Origin: an uncultured Bacilli bacterium
Lineage (GTDB): Bacteria; Bacillota_I; Bacilli_A; RF39; UBA660
Direction: 5' to 3'
NCBI GenBank assembly: GCA_934086485.1
Contig: CAKOIF010000006.1
Span: 18,219 to 82,218, forward strand
Length of the DNA stretch: 64,000 nucleotides
In this document: positions 17,927 to 26,153 of the stretch, piece after piece
Position numbering within the stretch: position 1 is the first letter of the stretch
Layout: every line of letters begins with the position of its first letter
Notes under the pieces: model-generated
The model's database searches: none
What the model was told of the DNA's origin: nothing
What the model saw: only the letters and a program-made list of their open reading frames with translations
Translations under genes and position numbers: made by a program

Positions 17927-18925
17927 CTACTTTTTCTTCATTTGTTCTAGGACATAATCAAGTAGTCCATATACTTTAGCATAATCCATTCTTTTTGGGC
18001 CTATTATTGCAATAGAACCTTTTTCTCCATTAATATCATAAGTCCTTTTTACAATAGTTGTATTATCATCGACTTGTGATTCATCACCTATATAAACCTT
18101 TATTTCATCACTACCATCAATACTTGTAACTTTTTTGATAAATGATTCATCCTCAAGTTTATATGCAAGTTTTTTAATTGATTCTGGATTATCATACTCA
18201 GGCTGCTCTAATACTTTAGCTTTTCCATTTACAGTAACATTTGCATTTTCATCAACAAAATCTGTAAAAGCATTATAAAATATATTATATACTTTTTCAT
18301 AATTACTTATTTCCTGTGCAATAATTGGTTTTATTTCAAACTCTAAACGCTCTGAAACATCTTTAATTGGTGTTCCAATAAGCATCTTATTAATTATTTC
18401 ACTAGTTTTAATAAGTTCTTTAACATTTGTACCCTCCGGTAAAATAAATTTTTTATTTTCTACAAGTCCTGTATTTGTACATACTAAAGCAACAATTTTA
18501 TTTTCATCTATTGGAATAATACTTACTTGTTTAAGCAAATTATCCATGCTACTACTTCCTAAAACTATTGAAGCATAATTTGTTAAATCACTAATTATCT
18601 CCATACACTTAGTTATTGCATCAGATAATACTAAATCTTGATTTTTAACTACTCTCTGAAGTTTTAACATTTCGCTACCATTAAGTTTTTCAGGTTCCAT
18701 TAAGTTTTCAACATAATATCTATAACCTTTTTCTGAGGGTATTCTTCCAGAGGATATATGATTTTTTTCAATATAACCTAAATCCTCTAAAGTAGCCATC
18801 TCATTTCTTATTGTGGCACTTGATAAATTAAACTTTTCACAAAGTGACTTACTTCCAACAGGTTTAACGGACTTTACATAAGTCTCTACTATTACTTTTA
18901 GTAACTGTTTTTGACGATTATCCAT
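17927..18925 (-). CDS. hrcA: Heat-inducible transcription repressor HrcA
   Basis: 332 residues. The N-terminal winged helix contains PVGSKSLCEKFNLSSATIRNEMATLEDLGYIEKNH (first part), then SSGRIPSEKGYRYYV, the classical HrcA block. A GAF-like dimerisation region and the C-terminal IIGPKRMDYAKVYGLLDYV follow. HrcA binds CIRCE operators and represses hrcA-grpE-dnaK-dnaJ until chaperone load inactivates it. Two CIRCE-like sites flank its own promoter just upstream, so it is autoregulated. Ribosome site AAAGGA. Confidence 0.96.
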   Translation of the reverse strand: MDNRQKQLLKVIVETYVKSVKPVGSKSLCEKFNLSSATIRNEMATLEDLGYIEKNHISSGRIPSEKGYRYYVENLMEPEKLNGSEMLKLQRVVKNQDLVLSDAITKCMEIISDLTNYASIVLGSSSMDNLLKQVSIIPIDENKIVALVCTNTGLVENKKFILPEGTNVKELIKTSEIINKMLIGTPIKDVSERLEFEIKPIIAQEISNYEKVYNIFYNAFTDFVDENANVTVNGKAKVLEQPEYDNPESIKKLAYKLEDESFIKKVTSIDGSDEIKVYIGDESQVDDNTTIVKRTYDINGEKGSIAIIGPKRMDYAKVYGLLDYVLEQMKKK

Positions 18926-18935
18926 AATGTCCTTT

Positions 18936-18962
18936 CTAGCACTTTCTTAACCAAAATGCTAA
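18936..18962. promoter_or_regulatory. CIRCE-like operator 1 (in the 5' leader)
   Basis: CTAGCACTT, a 9-nt spacer and AAATGCTAA. The consensus is TTAGCACTC-N9-GAGTGCTAA; each arm has two mismatches. It lies downstream of the -10, where bound HrcA would block elongation or promoter clearance. Confidence 0.75.
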
Positions 18963-18966
18963 CATT

Positions 18967-18995
18967 ATTATATTATGCAAATTAGCACTTGTCAA
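18967..18995 (-). promoter_or_regulatory. Sigma-A promoter of the hrcA operon
   Basis: Consensus TTGACA (18990-18995) and TATAAT (18967-18972) with a 17-bp spacer on the minus strand. The -35 and its upstream flank lie within the second CIRCE-like element. Confidence 0.88.
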
Positions 18996-19008
18996 TACCT
19001 TTTGCTAA
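18982..19008. promoter_or_regulatory. CIRCE-like operator 2 (over the -35)
   Basis: TTAGCACTT, a 9-nt spacer and TTTTGCTAA. The left arm has one mismatch to the consensus and the right arm three. It covers the -35 hexamer of the hrcA promoter, so HrcA binding would exclude RNA polymerase. Confidence 0.78.
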
Positions 19009-19019
19009 ATATTTTTTAT

Positions 19020-19052
19020 AAAAAAATTAATGTTATTTTCCTAACACTAATT
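19020..19052 (-). terminator. Terminator of the HEPN-motif gene operon
   Basis: AATTAGTGTTA pairs with TAACATTAATT (one G-T wobble) around a GGAAAA loop and is followed by seven Ts on the minus strand. It overlaps the stop codon of the upstream gene and isolates that operon from hrcA. Confidence 0.85.
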
Positions 19053-20697
19053 TTTCTTCTGTAGTTAAGAATTCATTTACTTTAACAGCACTTTTTTGTA
19101 AAAAATCTAAAAAGTCATTAATACTAATACTTGCTTTGAAAGTAACCTCACCCTCATAAAAATCAGTAAACTCTATTAAAGAATCTTTTAAAGTTTCTTT
19201 TTGAATAACTTTATAGTTTCCATGAGCAATACTATTTCTAATACCATTAATTATTTTTTCATTTTTAATTAATTTTGAATAAGTATTTACATAACTATTT
19301 ACATTATTTATAGTAGACTGAATATTTATTAAATCATTATTATATCCACTAAGGTTTACATTAATTATATTTATTTGATTAGTTATTTTATTTATAGCAT
19401 CAAGTTTTCCCAGTGAAGTTACTTTTGCTAAACTATTATTACAACTAACTAAAGCATTATTTAATTTATTTATATTATTTTTAATAGCATTTTCTTTTAC
19501 ACCTAAATCAGTAATATATCCATCATCTGTTTTTTCCACTTCAACATTAAATGAACTTGTATCTATAAGTGAATAATCAAAACCATCTAAGTCTAAATTT
19601 TGATATTCATTTTTATTATGTAAGACATCATCATAACCATATGCAAATAAAGCATTAAACGAGGATATTAAACTTTGGGCTAAGTCATCAGTGGCTATAT
19701 AAAGTTTACCATATTTTCTTATTATATCATCATGAACTTTTTCATAATTAGATGTTCCTAATTCTTTTATTGAATTAAGAAGTAATAGATTATGAACACC
19801 AGAGACAATCATACTAAAATTATCAAATTTATCTTTATTAAATAATTTATCAACTTCATATCCTACAATTTCAATAACTCTTTCATATGGCGTATTTGGA
19901 GTTGTACTATTATAAAGGAAATTTGCTAATACATTTGTATCTTCATTTTTAGTACTAACTTTATTCCAAGAAACCACATAATCCTCTTTAACTTTTCTTT
20001 CAAAATTCATAAGTTCATTTAAATTTAAAGATTTAGAAAACGATGTAACAGTTTCATTAAATTTATCAAATATATATCCCTCAATTGGACTTCCGTCTTT
20101 TCTTTTAATTGTAATATTATATTTATAATACATAGAAATCATATTTTTATATTCATTTAATGAATATCTTTCTTTATCTTTACCAACCCTGCTTTTAGTG
20201 TATACAAAACATCTTGTAAAAGATGAAGTATTATAATTTTGTAATGTTGAGGAAAATGATGATATAACAAAATTTGTAAGTTTTGGTATCGGAATAACTA
20301 TATCATTACCTGATACTTTTAATATAACTCTGTTATGAGCAAAATCTATCAAATACTCGCCATGACCTAGTTTATTTCTAATCGTAGTAACTAAAGTATA
20401 GCTATCTTTAAAAGTATAACCATTTATTTCATAACCATCTATTGTTTTATTAGCAATTAAATTTACATTTTTTTCCATTAATGAAAAAGGAAGTAAAATA
20501 TTATTATTTTTATCAACCATTTTTTCTTTAATAGCTAAAAATATACTTGAAACATTTCCCATAATAGCTCCATTTAAGTATTCCTTATTAGAAATATATT
20601 CACTATAAATAGGATTACCAAATATCATCCCCATTAAAAATAAATCATATGCATAATTTCCTGAAAAATATTTTATTATAGTTTCTTCTTTATTCAT
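19033..20697 (-). CDS. Unknown protein with two HEPN-type RxxxxH motifs
   Basis: 554 residues with no overall family I recognise. Two near-identical motifs stand out: IRNKLGHGEY (R107, H112) and IRNSIAHGNY (R487, H492). R-polar-x3-H in a helix followed by Gly is the hallmark of HEPN ribonuclease or nucleotide-binding domains, so this may be a tandem-HEPN protein with the motifs near both ends. Between them is a helical region with Asn-rich heptads (about 400-480). No signal peptide or membrane segment. Its ATG overlaps the TGA of the phosphodiesterase gene, so it is the last of four coupled genes. A role as an RNase in stress or phage defence is inference; HEPN motifs also occur in non-catalytic proteins. 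Confidence 0.6.
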   Translation of the reverse strand: MNKEETIIKYFSGNYAYDLFLMGMIFGNPIYSEYISNKEYLNGAIMGNVSSIFLAIKEKMVDKNNNILLPFSLMEKNVNLIANKTIDGYEINGYTFKDSYTLVTTIRNKLGHGEYLIDFAHNRVILKVSGNDIVIPIPKLTNFVISSFSSTLQNYNTSSFTRCFVYTKSRVGKDKERYSLNEYKNMISMYYKYNITIKRKDGSPIEGYIFDKFNETVTSFSKSLNLNELMNFERKVKEDYVVSWNKVSTKNEDTNVLANFLYNSTTPNTPYERVIEIVGYEVDKLFNKDKFDNFSMIVSGVHNLLLLNSIKELGTSNYEKVHDDIIRKYGKLYIATDDLAQSLISSFNALFAYGYDDVLHNKNEYQNLDLDGFDYSLIDTSSFNVEVEKTDDGYITDLGVKENAIKNNINKLNNALVSCNNSLAKVTSLGKLDAINKITNQINIINVNLSGYNNDLINIQSTINNVNSYVNTYSKLIKNEKIINGIRNSIAHGNYKVIQKETLKDSLIEFTDFYEGEVTFKASISINDFLDFLQKSAVKVNEFLTTEEKLVLGK

Positions 20698-21782
20698 TTT
20701 TTCACCATTATCAAAGGTACATACATTTCATCTTCTGTAAAACCAGCGTGATTAGATTTAAATATATGTCCTCCCCTTTTATACTTAAATATTTTATCAC
20801 TTTTTGCAAGAGCAATAAAGTCCCCAATAGAATCTTCAAAGTATTTGTTTTCATTATTTAGGCCAAATAATTTAGACTCTATAGTTTCATTTTTATTCAT
20901 TAATTTAAAATATGCTGAAAAGTATTTATTAAATAATTTTTTAAATAAAGTTTTATCAGTTACATTAAAACTGCAGCATCTTCCCTCAAGCCAAACATTA
21001 TCTATAATTAAATCAAATAAATCAGGATAATCGCATAAATAAATATATTCACTATCAATATGACCATGATCTGCTGTAATAATTAATAAAGTGTTATTTA
21101 AATTTTTTGCAAACTTTTCACATTTATCATTAATCATTTTCAAAATAGATAATACTTCTTTACTATCATTACCTTTTACATGCAAAGTGCTATCTGGATC
21201 CATATAATAGGCATAAATATAATTTTTTTCTTTTATATTTAAATTGGATTTTATCATAGATAGCATTTCATCAATATCTTTATATGTTTCTTCATATTTA
21301 ATTGGAAACACAATTTTTGAATGATATTTACCATTTTCTAGAATTCTATCAGTAATCGTTTTATAAGGGAAATATTTTTCTGCAATATTAAACGGATATT
21401 CTTCATCACTATCTTTATATTTATTGGTAAACATTGTTACAAAAGCATTTTCTTTTTTATAATACATATCCCATCCTAAATAACCATGCGTGCAAGGATA
21501 TTTTCCTGTCATAATCGAAGTTGTAGCGCTAGTGGTGGTCGAAGGACAAGTCGAGGTAACTTTTTTAACTATATTATTTACTAAAAATGTATTAGGTATT
21601 TTTTTATTTATTAAATTATAACCCATTCCATCAAATAAAATAACCACTACATTTTTAGGCTTAAAAGAATTTAATACTTCATCAATTTCCCCGAGTGAGA
21701 AAACATTGCTTGCTAAATCAAAATATTTTTCAATACTACCTGCAATATTAACAACACTATTTTTATAATCTGGATAAATCAT
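20694..21782 (-). CDS. Type I phosphodiesterase / alkaline-phosphatase-superfamily hydrolase
   Basis: 362 residues. VVVILFDGMGYNLI gives the first metal Asp, and CPSTTTSATTSIMTGKYP contains the likely Thr nucleophile. YYMDPDSTLHVKG and LLIITADHGH supply further metal ligands, and a final GGHIFKSNHAGFTEDEMYVPLI provides the last His. This layout fits the nucleotide pyrophosphatase/phosphodiesterase branch (PF01663). No signal peptide, so probably cytoplasmic. Overlaps both neighbours by 4 bp (ATGA). Substrate unknown; nucleotides or phosphonate/phospholipid head groups are possible. Confidence 0.85.
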   Translation of the reverse strand: MIYPDYKNSVVNIAGSIEKYFDLASNVFSLGEIDEVLNSFKPKNVVVILFDGMGYNLINKKIPNTFLVNNIVKKVTSTCPSTTTSATTSIMTGKYPCTHGYLGWDMYYKKENAFVTMFTNKYKDSDEEYPFNIAEKYFPYKTITDRILENGKYHSKIVFPIKYEETYKDIDEMLSMIKSNLNIKEKNYIYAYYMDPDSTLHVKGNDSKEVLSILKMINDKCEKFAKNLNNTLLIITADHGHIDSEYIYLCDYPDLFDLIIDNVWLEGRCCSFNVTDKTLFKKLFNKYFSAYFKLMNKNETIESKLFGLNNENKYFEDSIGDFIALAKSDKIFKYKRGGHIFKSNHAGFTEDEMYVPLIMVKK

Positions 21783-22204
21783 AAATGCCTCGAATATTTA
21801 ATTTTTTCTATAACTTTCTTAATCATTATAAATCCTGGAATATAAAATGTCAGTGAAAATATAAGCATTACAATACTTCCATCATTCCAATTTTTTATAA
21901 TTATATAATTAAAATATAATAAAAAGCTAAACCACATAATTATAAAAACAATATAGTATATATTACTAAATAAATGAAGCATTTTATTACCAGCATCTTC
22001 ATTATACAATTTTACAATTTGACAAGCATTCGAATAAATTCCTAGTAACATTCCAATTGAAAATAATAATATTATTATTTTATTAAATCCTCCATTCGAA
22101 GGTATACTTTTTATTAAAAATAGCCATATAAAAAACATTATTATAATTGCTATACCATAAGTAATCGTATACAAAGTTTTTGAAATTTTATCAATTTTTT
22201 TCAT
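21779..22204 (-). CDS. Small four-helix membrane protein
   Basis: 141 residues with about four transmembrane helices (roughly 15-35, 43-62, 80-102, 112-132). It is a paralogue of the gene immediately upstream: both carry WF-x-LxxYxYxxIxNWN in the third helix-loop and a Y(I/L)PG(F/L)xM motif in the last helix. 4-bp overlaps with both neighbours. No family recognised. Confidence 0.65.
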   Translation of the reverse strand: MKKIDKISKTLYTITYGIAIIIMFFIWLFLIKSIPSNGGFNKIIILLFSIGMLLGIYSNACQIVKLYNEDAGNKMLHLFSNIYYIVFIIMWFSFLLYFNYIIIKNWNDGSIVMLIFSLTFYIPGFIMIKKVIEKIKYSRHL

Positions 22205-22668
22205 ATAATATACCCATATTTAATTTTTCTATAAGTTGCAAGACTCATAAGAAGGCCTGGTAAATATAAAAATAAAGTACAAAGAAATTCCTTTAAGTTT
22301 GAATTATTCCAATTATTTATTAACGTATAATCATAGAAAATTAAGCTGCCAAACCAAAATATAAGAAAAGTTAAATAAATAATTATACTTACTATATTCA
22401 ATATTTTTTCATCCTTTTTCTTAGTGTAAAAATCTAGCACTATAAAAATAAACACCAATGATGAAAGTATAAAAATACCGCCAATAAGAATTAATAATAA
22501 TTTGATAATTCCCGTATAATCTTTAGTAAGGTGAAACATTAATTTGCTGCACATTGCCATTAAAAAACTCATAAAAATTGAAATTGTACTTAAGATTTTC
22601 TTCATATTTTTGTCTTTTGTTAAAGCTTTTTCTAATCTTTTTATCATTTTTTCTAATTTTTCTTCCAT
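22201..22668 (-). CDS. Four-helix membrane protein, first gene of the HEPN operon
   Basis: 155 residues from the ATG at 22666-22668, chosen because AGGAGG lies 4 bases ahead; a longer reading frame upstream lacks a ribosome site. A Lys-rich amphipathic N-terminus (EEKLEKMIKRLEKALTKDKN) precedes four hydrophobic helices. Paralogue of the downstream gene. As first gene of the four it sets expression of the phosphodiesterase and HEPN-motif proteins, suggesting a membrane-associated complex (inference). Confidence 0.65.
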   Translation of the reverse strand: MEEKLEKMIKRLEKALTKDKNMKKILSTISIFMSFLMAMCSKLMFHLTKDYTGIIKLLLILIGGIFILSSLVFIFIVLDFYTKKKDEKILNIVSIIIYLTFLIFWFGSLIFYDYTLINNWNNSNLKEFLCTLFLYLPGLLMSLATYRKIKYGYII

Positions 22669-22712
22669 AAAACCTCCTACCCTATAATTTAATAATAACA
22701 CATATTGTTAAT

Positions 22713-22742
22713 TAAAAAAAGGATGAAAATAAAATTTCATCA
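22713..22742 (-). terminator. Terminator of the 22.7-kb surface-protein gene
   Basis: GATGAAA and TTTCATC form a hairpin followed by CTTTTTTT on the minus strand. Confidence 0.8.
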
Positions 22743-24293
22743 CTAACTTGCTGTGTAAACATCATTATATGTACCACTGCCTGATAACTTTGCTTTAGAT
22801 GATAGAGAAACGACAGGGCGAGCGCCATATGCACCAGTCACAGTAGCGTAGTCCAAATCACCCGATGAAGAAACAAGGAACCCAAAAGCACCATAAATAC
22901 TGGAAATAGCAGGCGACCCCGACCAATAATTTTGGTTTGTATACAAATAATATGAACTGTTGCTTGTATTATATACTCCTCCTGCCATTGCTACTTCATC
23001 CGCTGTTATTAATCCTACTGGGTAGGTTAATGCCTTATTTCCTATACTACTTCCTTTTGATGTAAATTTATCACTTTCTGTTGGACAAGTTAATATTGGT
23101 TTTTTATTACTATTTAATCTTACATTTGCTCCATAGAAATATGTTGTGCTAGTACTCATACTTCCACTTATTTCTCCTGGGGTTCCACTACTACTTGTTG
23201 TTGCACTTCGATCGTTACAAAATATTTGATCCGCCACTAAACTTTTTGTCGTTGCATCTATTTCCAATGTTGTTGTTTTATACCAATTATCTATTGCTGT
23301 TTTTATTGTACTTGCGGTGCTAGTTCCGTGTTGTGCACTTGCTGTATACATATAACCTACATACTCTGCTTTATTATAACTACTATTAAAGGTATAAGTT
23401 GTCGCATTTATTTGTGTTCCTGTTCCTGTCATTACTGTCGCTGTACTACTTGTTGGAGCCGTTGTACCAGAGTATATCATCCTTATACTTCCATCGCCAT
23501 TAATTCTGATTATTCTCCAGTACATATCTTTATCTCCTTCTTTTCCAAATTTTACCCAGTTATTATTTACTGCCCCCCTAAAGTAATATGACTTCATTCC
23601 AGTTGATGCAGTATAATCATCATCAGCTTTATATAATCCTTTTTCACTTGCTGTTGTTACTTTACTAAAATCTGGAGTCGTTTCATTTACTGTATTATTT
23701 GCTAAAATTGTTTCCCATCCTTTTTTCTCTAAATCTATTACATCAGAAACCACTTTATTTCCTGCACTATCTTTAATCCATAAATAATACGTTCCTTCTG
23801 TTGTTATTGTAGTACTTAAATTATAAGATATTCCACTTATTGAGGTCCAACTTGTTGGTTCAGTGCTGTTACTTGTACTTATTCCATAGCCAGATAGTTC
23901 TATATTATCAGTAAGTATTGCAGTTATTGTTGTGTCATTTATAATTAGATTGGATATAACTGGCTTTTCTGTATCAATTATCTTATCAAAATATAGTGAA
24001 CACCTATCACTACCGATAAAAGAGAAACTTACTGTACCTGAAGTACTATCATAGTTTAATACTTTACCATTATTTTCACAAATAGTCTTTTCTTCATTTA
24101 AAACATAATTACCTTTAGGTATTGCATCTGAACTTATATATTCTCCTGATTCACCTTTTACCATTATTGCTAAATTATTTTTCTTCGGTATGTATTTATT
24201 TTTAGGTTTATTATATATTTTATTTACAAATAAAATACCTCCAATTAAAATTACTAATGATGTTAAAATTATAATTACCTTTTTATTTTTCAT
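22743..24293 (-). CDS. Phase-variable surface protein, family member 1
   Basis: 516 residues. N-terminal membrane anchor (residues 4-24), a small Cys-paired domain (TICENNGKV ... SDRCSLYFD), an Ig-like domain (NDTTITAILTDNIELSGYG ... YYLWIKDSAGNK) and a C-terminal lectin/FGE-like domain with MYWRIIRINGDGSIRMIYSG and YWSGSPA ... GARPVVSLSS. The last segment is the equivalent of the hypervariable patch of the paralogues (bases 22805-22920). Unlike the others it lacks the terminal PYHIG tail. The ATG follows GGAG. The upstream invertible promoter is in the OFF orientation. Probably displayed on the cell surface; ligand unknown. Confidence 0.75.
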   Translation of the reverse strand: MKNKKVIIILTSLVILIGGILFVNKIYNKPKNKYIPKKNNLAIMVKGESGEYISSDAIPKGNYVLNEEKTICENNGKVLNYDSTSGTVSFSFIGSDRCSLYFDKIIDTEKPVISNLIINDTTITAILTDNIELSGYGISTSNSTEPTSWTSISGISYNLSTTITTEGTYYLWIKDSAGNKVVSDVIDLEKKGWETILANNTVNETTPDFSKVTTASEKGLYKADDDYTASTGMKSYYFRGAVNNNWVKFGKEGDKDMYWRIIRINGDGSIRMIYSGTTAPTSSTATVMTGTGTQINATTYTFNSSYNKAEYVGYMYTASAQHGTSTASTIKTAIDNWYKTTTLEIDATTKSLVADQIFCNDRSATTSSSGTPGEISGSMSTSTTYFYGANVRLNSNKKPILTCPTESDKFTSKGSSIGNKALTYPVGLITADEVAMAGGVYNTSNSSYYLYTNQNYWSGSPAISSIYGAFGFLVSSSGDLDYATVTGAYGARPVVSLSSKAKLSGSGTYNDVYTAS

Positions 24294-24328
24294 AACCTAC
24301 TCCAATTCCGCTTAAATACTGGAGTACA

Positions 24329-24475
24329 TTTTCCTAGATTATAATCATTTAGGAAAATTGCATCTCAATTTTATGGGAAAAGGACTAGAAATCTAATCAA
24401 AAAAATGCTAAAATTAGGATAGAAATAGCATAAATACTAGGATTGATTTTCCTATATGATTATACTTTATGAAAG
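24329..24475. promoter_or_regulatory. Invertible promoter element, OFF (for the 22743-24293 gene)
   Basis: Left site 24329-24357: arms TTTTCCTAGAT and ATTTAGGAAAA around spacer TATAATC. Right site 24447-24475, read on the minus strand: CTTTCATAAAG, TATAATC, ATATAGGAAAA. The spacers are identical, so exchange would invert the core. The promoter in the core, TAGAAA-N17-TAAAAT with TGC before the -10 (24386-24414), reads on the plus strand, away from the gene. Confidence 0.82.
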
Positions 24476-24541
24476 ACTATTCCTTATAAACACTGGGTTT
24501 GTGAGACTTTTAAATACTTTTTTTAATACTTAAATTTCATT

Positions 24542-24566
24542 AAAAAAATGGAGCTTTTCTACTCCA
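24542..24566 (-). terminator. Terminator of the 501-residue XRE regulator gene
   Basis: TGGAG and CTCCA pair around a short loop and are followed by seven Ts on the minus strand; overlaps the stop codon. Confidence 0.75.
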
Positions 24567-26064
24567 CAGTTTTAGTAATGATATTAATTTTATCATTTAG
24601 TTTTTTATTTTCCTCTTTTAAAGAATTATTTTCTTCTTTTAAAGTATTATAATTATCTAAAAGTTCATTATACTTATCGGTGATTTCATCATATTTTTCA
24701 TTAATATCATCAATAATATCAGTTTGATTTTTAATATTTTCATATTCTTTTTCAATATTATTTTTTAAAATATTAATATTTTTTTCATTAGCATAAATTT
24801 TAATTATACTATTATCTCTAAAGTTATAATTATACACTTTATTATGCTTTAAATTATCGACTAAATCATCAAATATATTTTTAGCATTTACTCCATATTG
24901 ATGTAAAATAATTCTATAAACGTAAGCATTTTCTTCAGTATGTGATGTAACAAAATCTGGGTATGTTTCTACTTCAATTTTAATATTATCTAAAGTATTA
25001 TCAATTACAAATTCATAATGAGTATTTGTATCAATTAAAAGATTATCTTGCATCTTTACATTAAACTCACTTTTTGTAGTTTTAAACTTTGGAGAAATGC
25101 TATTTACATAGTTAATTTTAGATACCTCAATTGAAAATAATCCAGAACCTATTCCAAATATGGAAAGTGATGCAATTAAAGTAATAAGCATTCTTTTGAA
25201 AGGCACTTTCTTACTAAATAATAAGTCAAATAAAAATTCTATAGTTAAAATATTTAAGAAAATAGTTGATAATGAAATAAGAATTAAGCCAATGTATGTA
25301 AGTCCATTAAAGGCAAAATATAGTATTATAATAAGTCCTATAAAAAATATAATTAAGGTAACTAGAAATGGAAATGTAAAGCAAGCTATAAAAAATTTAA
25401 CAAAAACAATTAAAATATTAGAAAATAAATTAATAAATGAATAATTTTTATTTTCATTTCTATCTTTTTCTTTAATAGGTTTACTTTCCTTTACCTCTTT
25501 TGCAAATTTTAAATCATTATCTTTTTTTAAATCCATTTTGTCTAAAAAACCTATTTTAAATATATATATCATTACTATAATAAATAAAGCAACATAAGCA
25601 AAGTCAAATATAAATTCAAAGAAATTTGCCACAAAAATTGTAAAATCATTTTGACTAACGCTTGTTATTAAATTAGTTACTTTATCACTTAATAAGTTAA
25701 CTGGTAACTTTAATATTAATAATGCTAAAAAAGTAAACATCATAACTAAAAAACATTTTGTATTATCAAGAAGTGTATTATTAACAATAAAGTTATAAGT
25801 ATTTTTTACAAAACTAAAGAAACTATCAATTACATTTTTATCTTTATTTTCAGTATTATTAATATCTACCTCATCATTTGTAAGACTATCTAAAGAAACA
25901 TTAAATATTTTACATATAGCAAGTAGCTTGTCCATTTCTGGGTATGTTTGCCCACTTTCCCATTTTGATACAGATTGTCTTGATACATCAAGTGATGCTG
26001 CCAAGTCTTCTTGACTCATCTTATTTTCTTTTCTAAGTTTTACTAACTTTTCACTAAAATTCAT
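24559..26064 (-). CDS. Membrane-anchored XRE-family regulator
   Basis: 501 residues. The N-terminal helix-turn-helix (residues 1-65) contains MSQEDLAASLDVSRQSVSKWESGQTYPEMDKL. Then come about six membrane helices (roughly 100-300), an extracytoplasmic or loop domain, and a C-terminal coiled coil (about 440-500, ELLDNYNTLKEENNSLKEEN). This architecture suggests a one-component sensor: DNA binding inside, signal at the membrane. Just upstream are two matching inverted repeats that could be its operator. Signal and targets unknown. Confidence 0.85.
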   Translation of the reverse strand: MNFSEKLVKLRKENKMSQEDLAASLDVSRQSVSKWESGQTYPEMDKLLAICKIFNVSLDSLTNDEVDINNTENKDKNVIDSFFSFVKNTYNFIVNNTLLDNTKCFLVMMFTFLALLILKLPVNLLSDKVTNLITSVSQNDFTIFVANFFEFIFDFAYVALFIIVMIYIFKIGFLDKMDLKKDNDLKFAKEVKESKPIKEKDRNENKNYSFINLFSNILIVFVKFFIACFTFPFLVTLIIFFIGLIIILYFAFNGLTYIGLILISLSTIFLNILTIEFLFDLLFSKKVPFKRMLITLIASLSIFGIGSGLFSIEVSKINYVNSISPKFKTTKSEFNVKMQDNLLIDTNTHYEFVIDNTLDNIKIEVETYPDFVTSHTEENAYVYRIILHQYGVNAKNIFDDLVDNLKHNKVYNYNFRDNSIIKIYANEKNINILKNNIEKEYENIKNQTDIIDDINEKYDEITDKYNELLDNYNTLKEENNSLKEENKKLNDKINIITKTVE

Positions 26065-26097
26065 AATCTTTCCTTCTTTCTAAAAAGATTTTATCAT

Positions 26098-26152
26098 GTA
26101 ACTCAGTTGCGGAAAACCAATTTTAGGTTGTTTTTTGTAACTTTTTAGTTGC
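26098..26152. promoter_or_regulatory. Pair of inverted repeats, possible XRE operators
   Basis: GTAACT-C-AGTTGC (26098-26110) and GTAACT-TTTT-AGTTGC (26137-26152) share the same arms and start 39 bp apart. They lie between the XRE start and the end of the next gene; autoregulatory binding is inferred. Confidence 0.4.
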
Positions 26153-26153
26153 A

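Noticed and set aside
19033..20697. Two HEPN-type motifs as a Cas13 effector
   Set aside because: Too short for most Cas13, no CRISPR array or cas1/cas2 nearby, and the motif context also fits ordinary HEPN proteins.
23328..23591. Plus-strand reading frames opposite the surface genes, including 48573-49034 and 62267-62641
   Set aside because: They lack ribosome sites and domains and mirror biased codon use of the minus-strand genes; shadows only.
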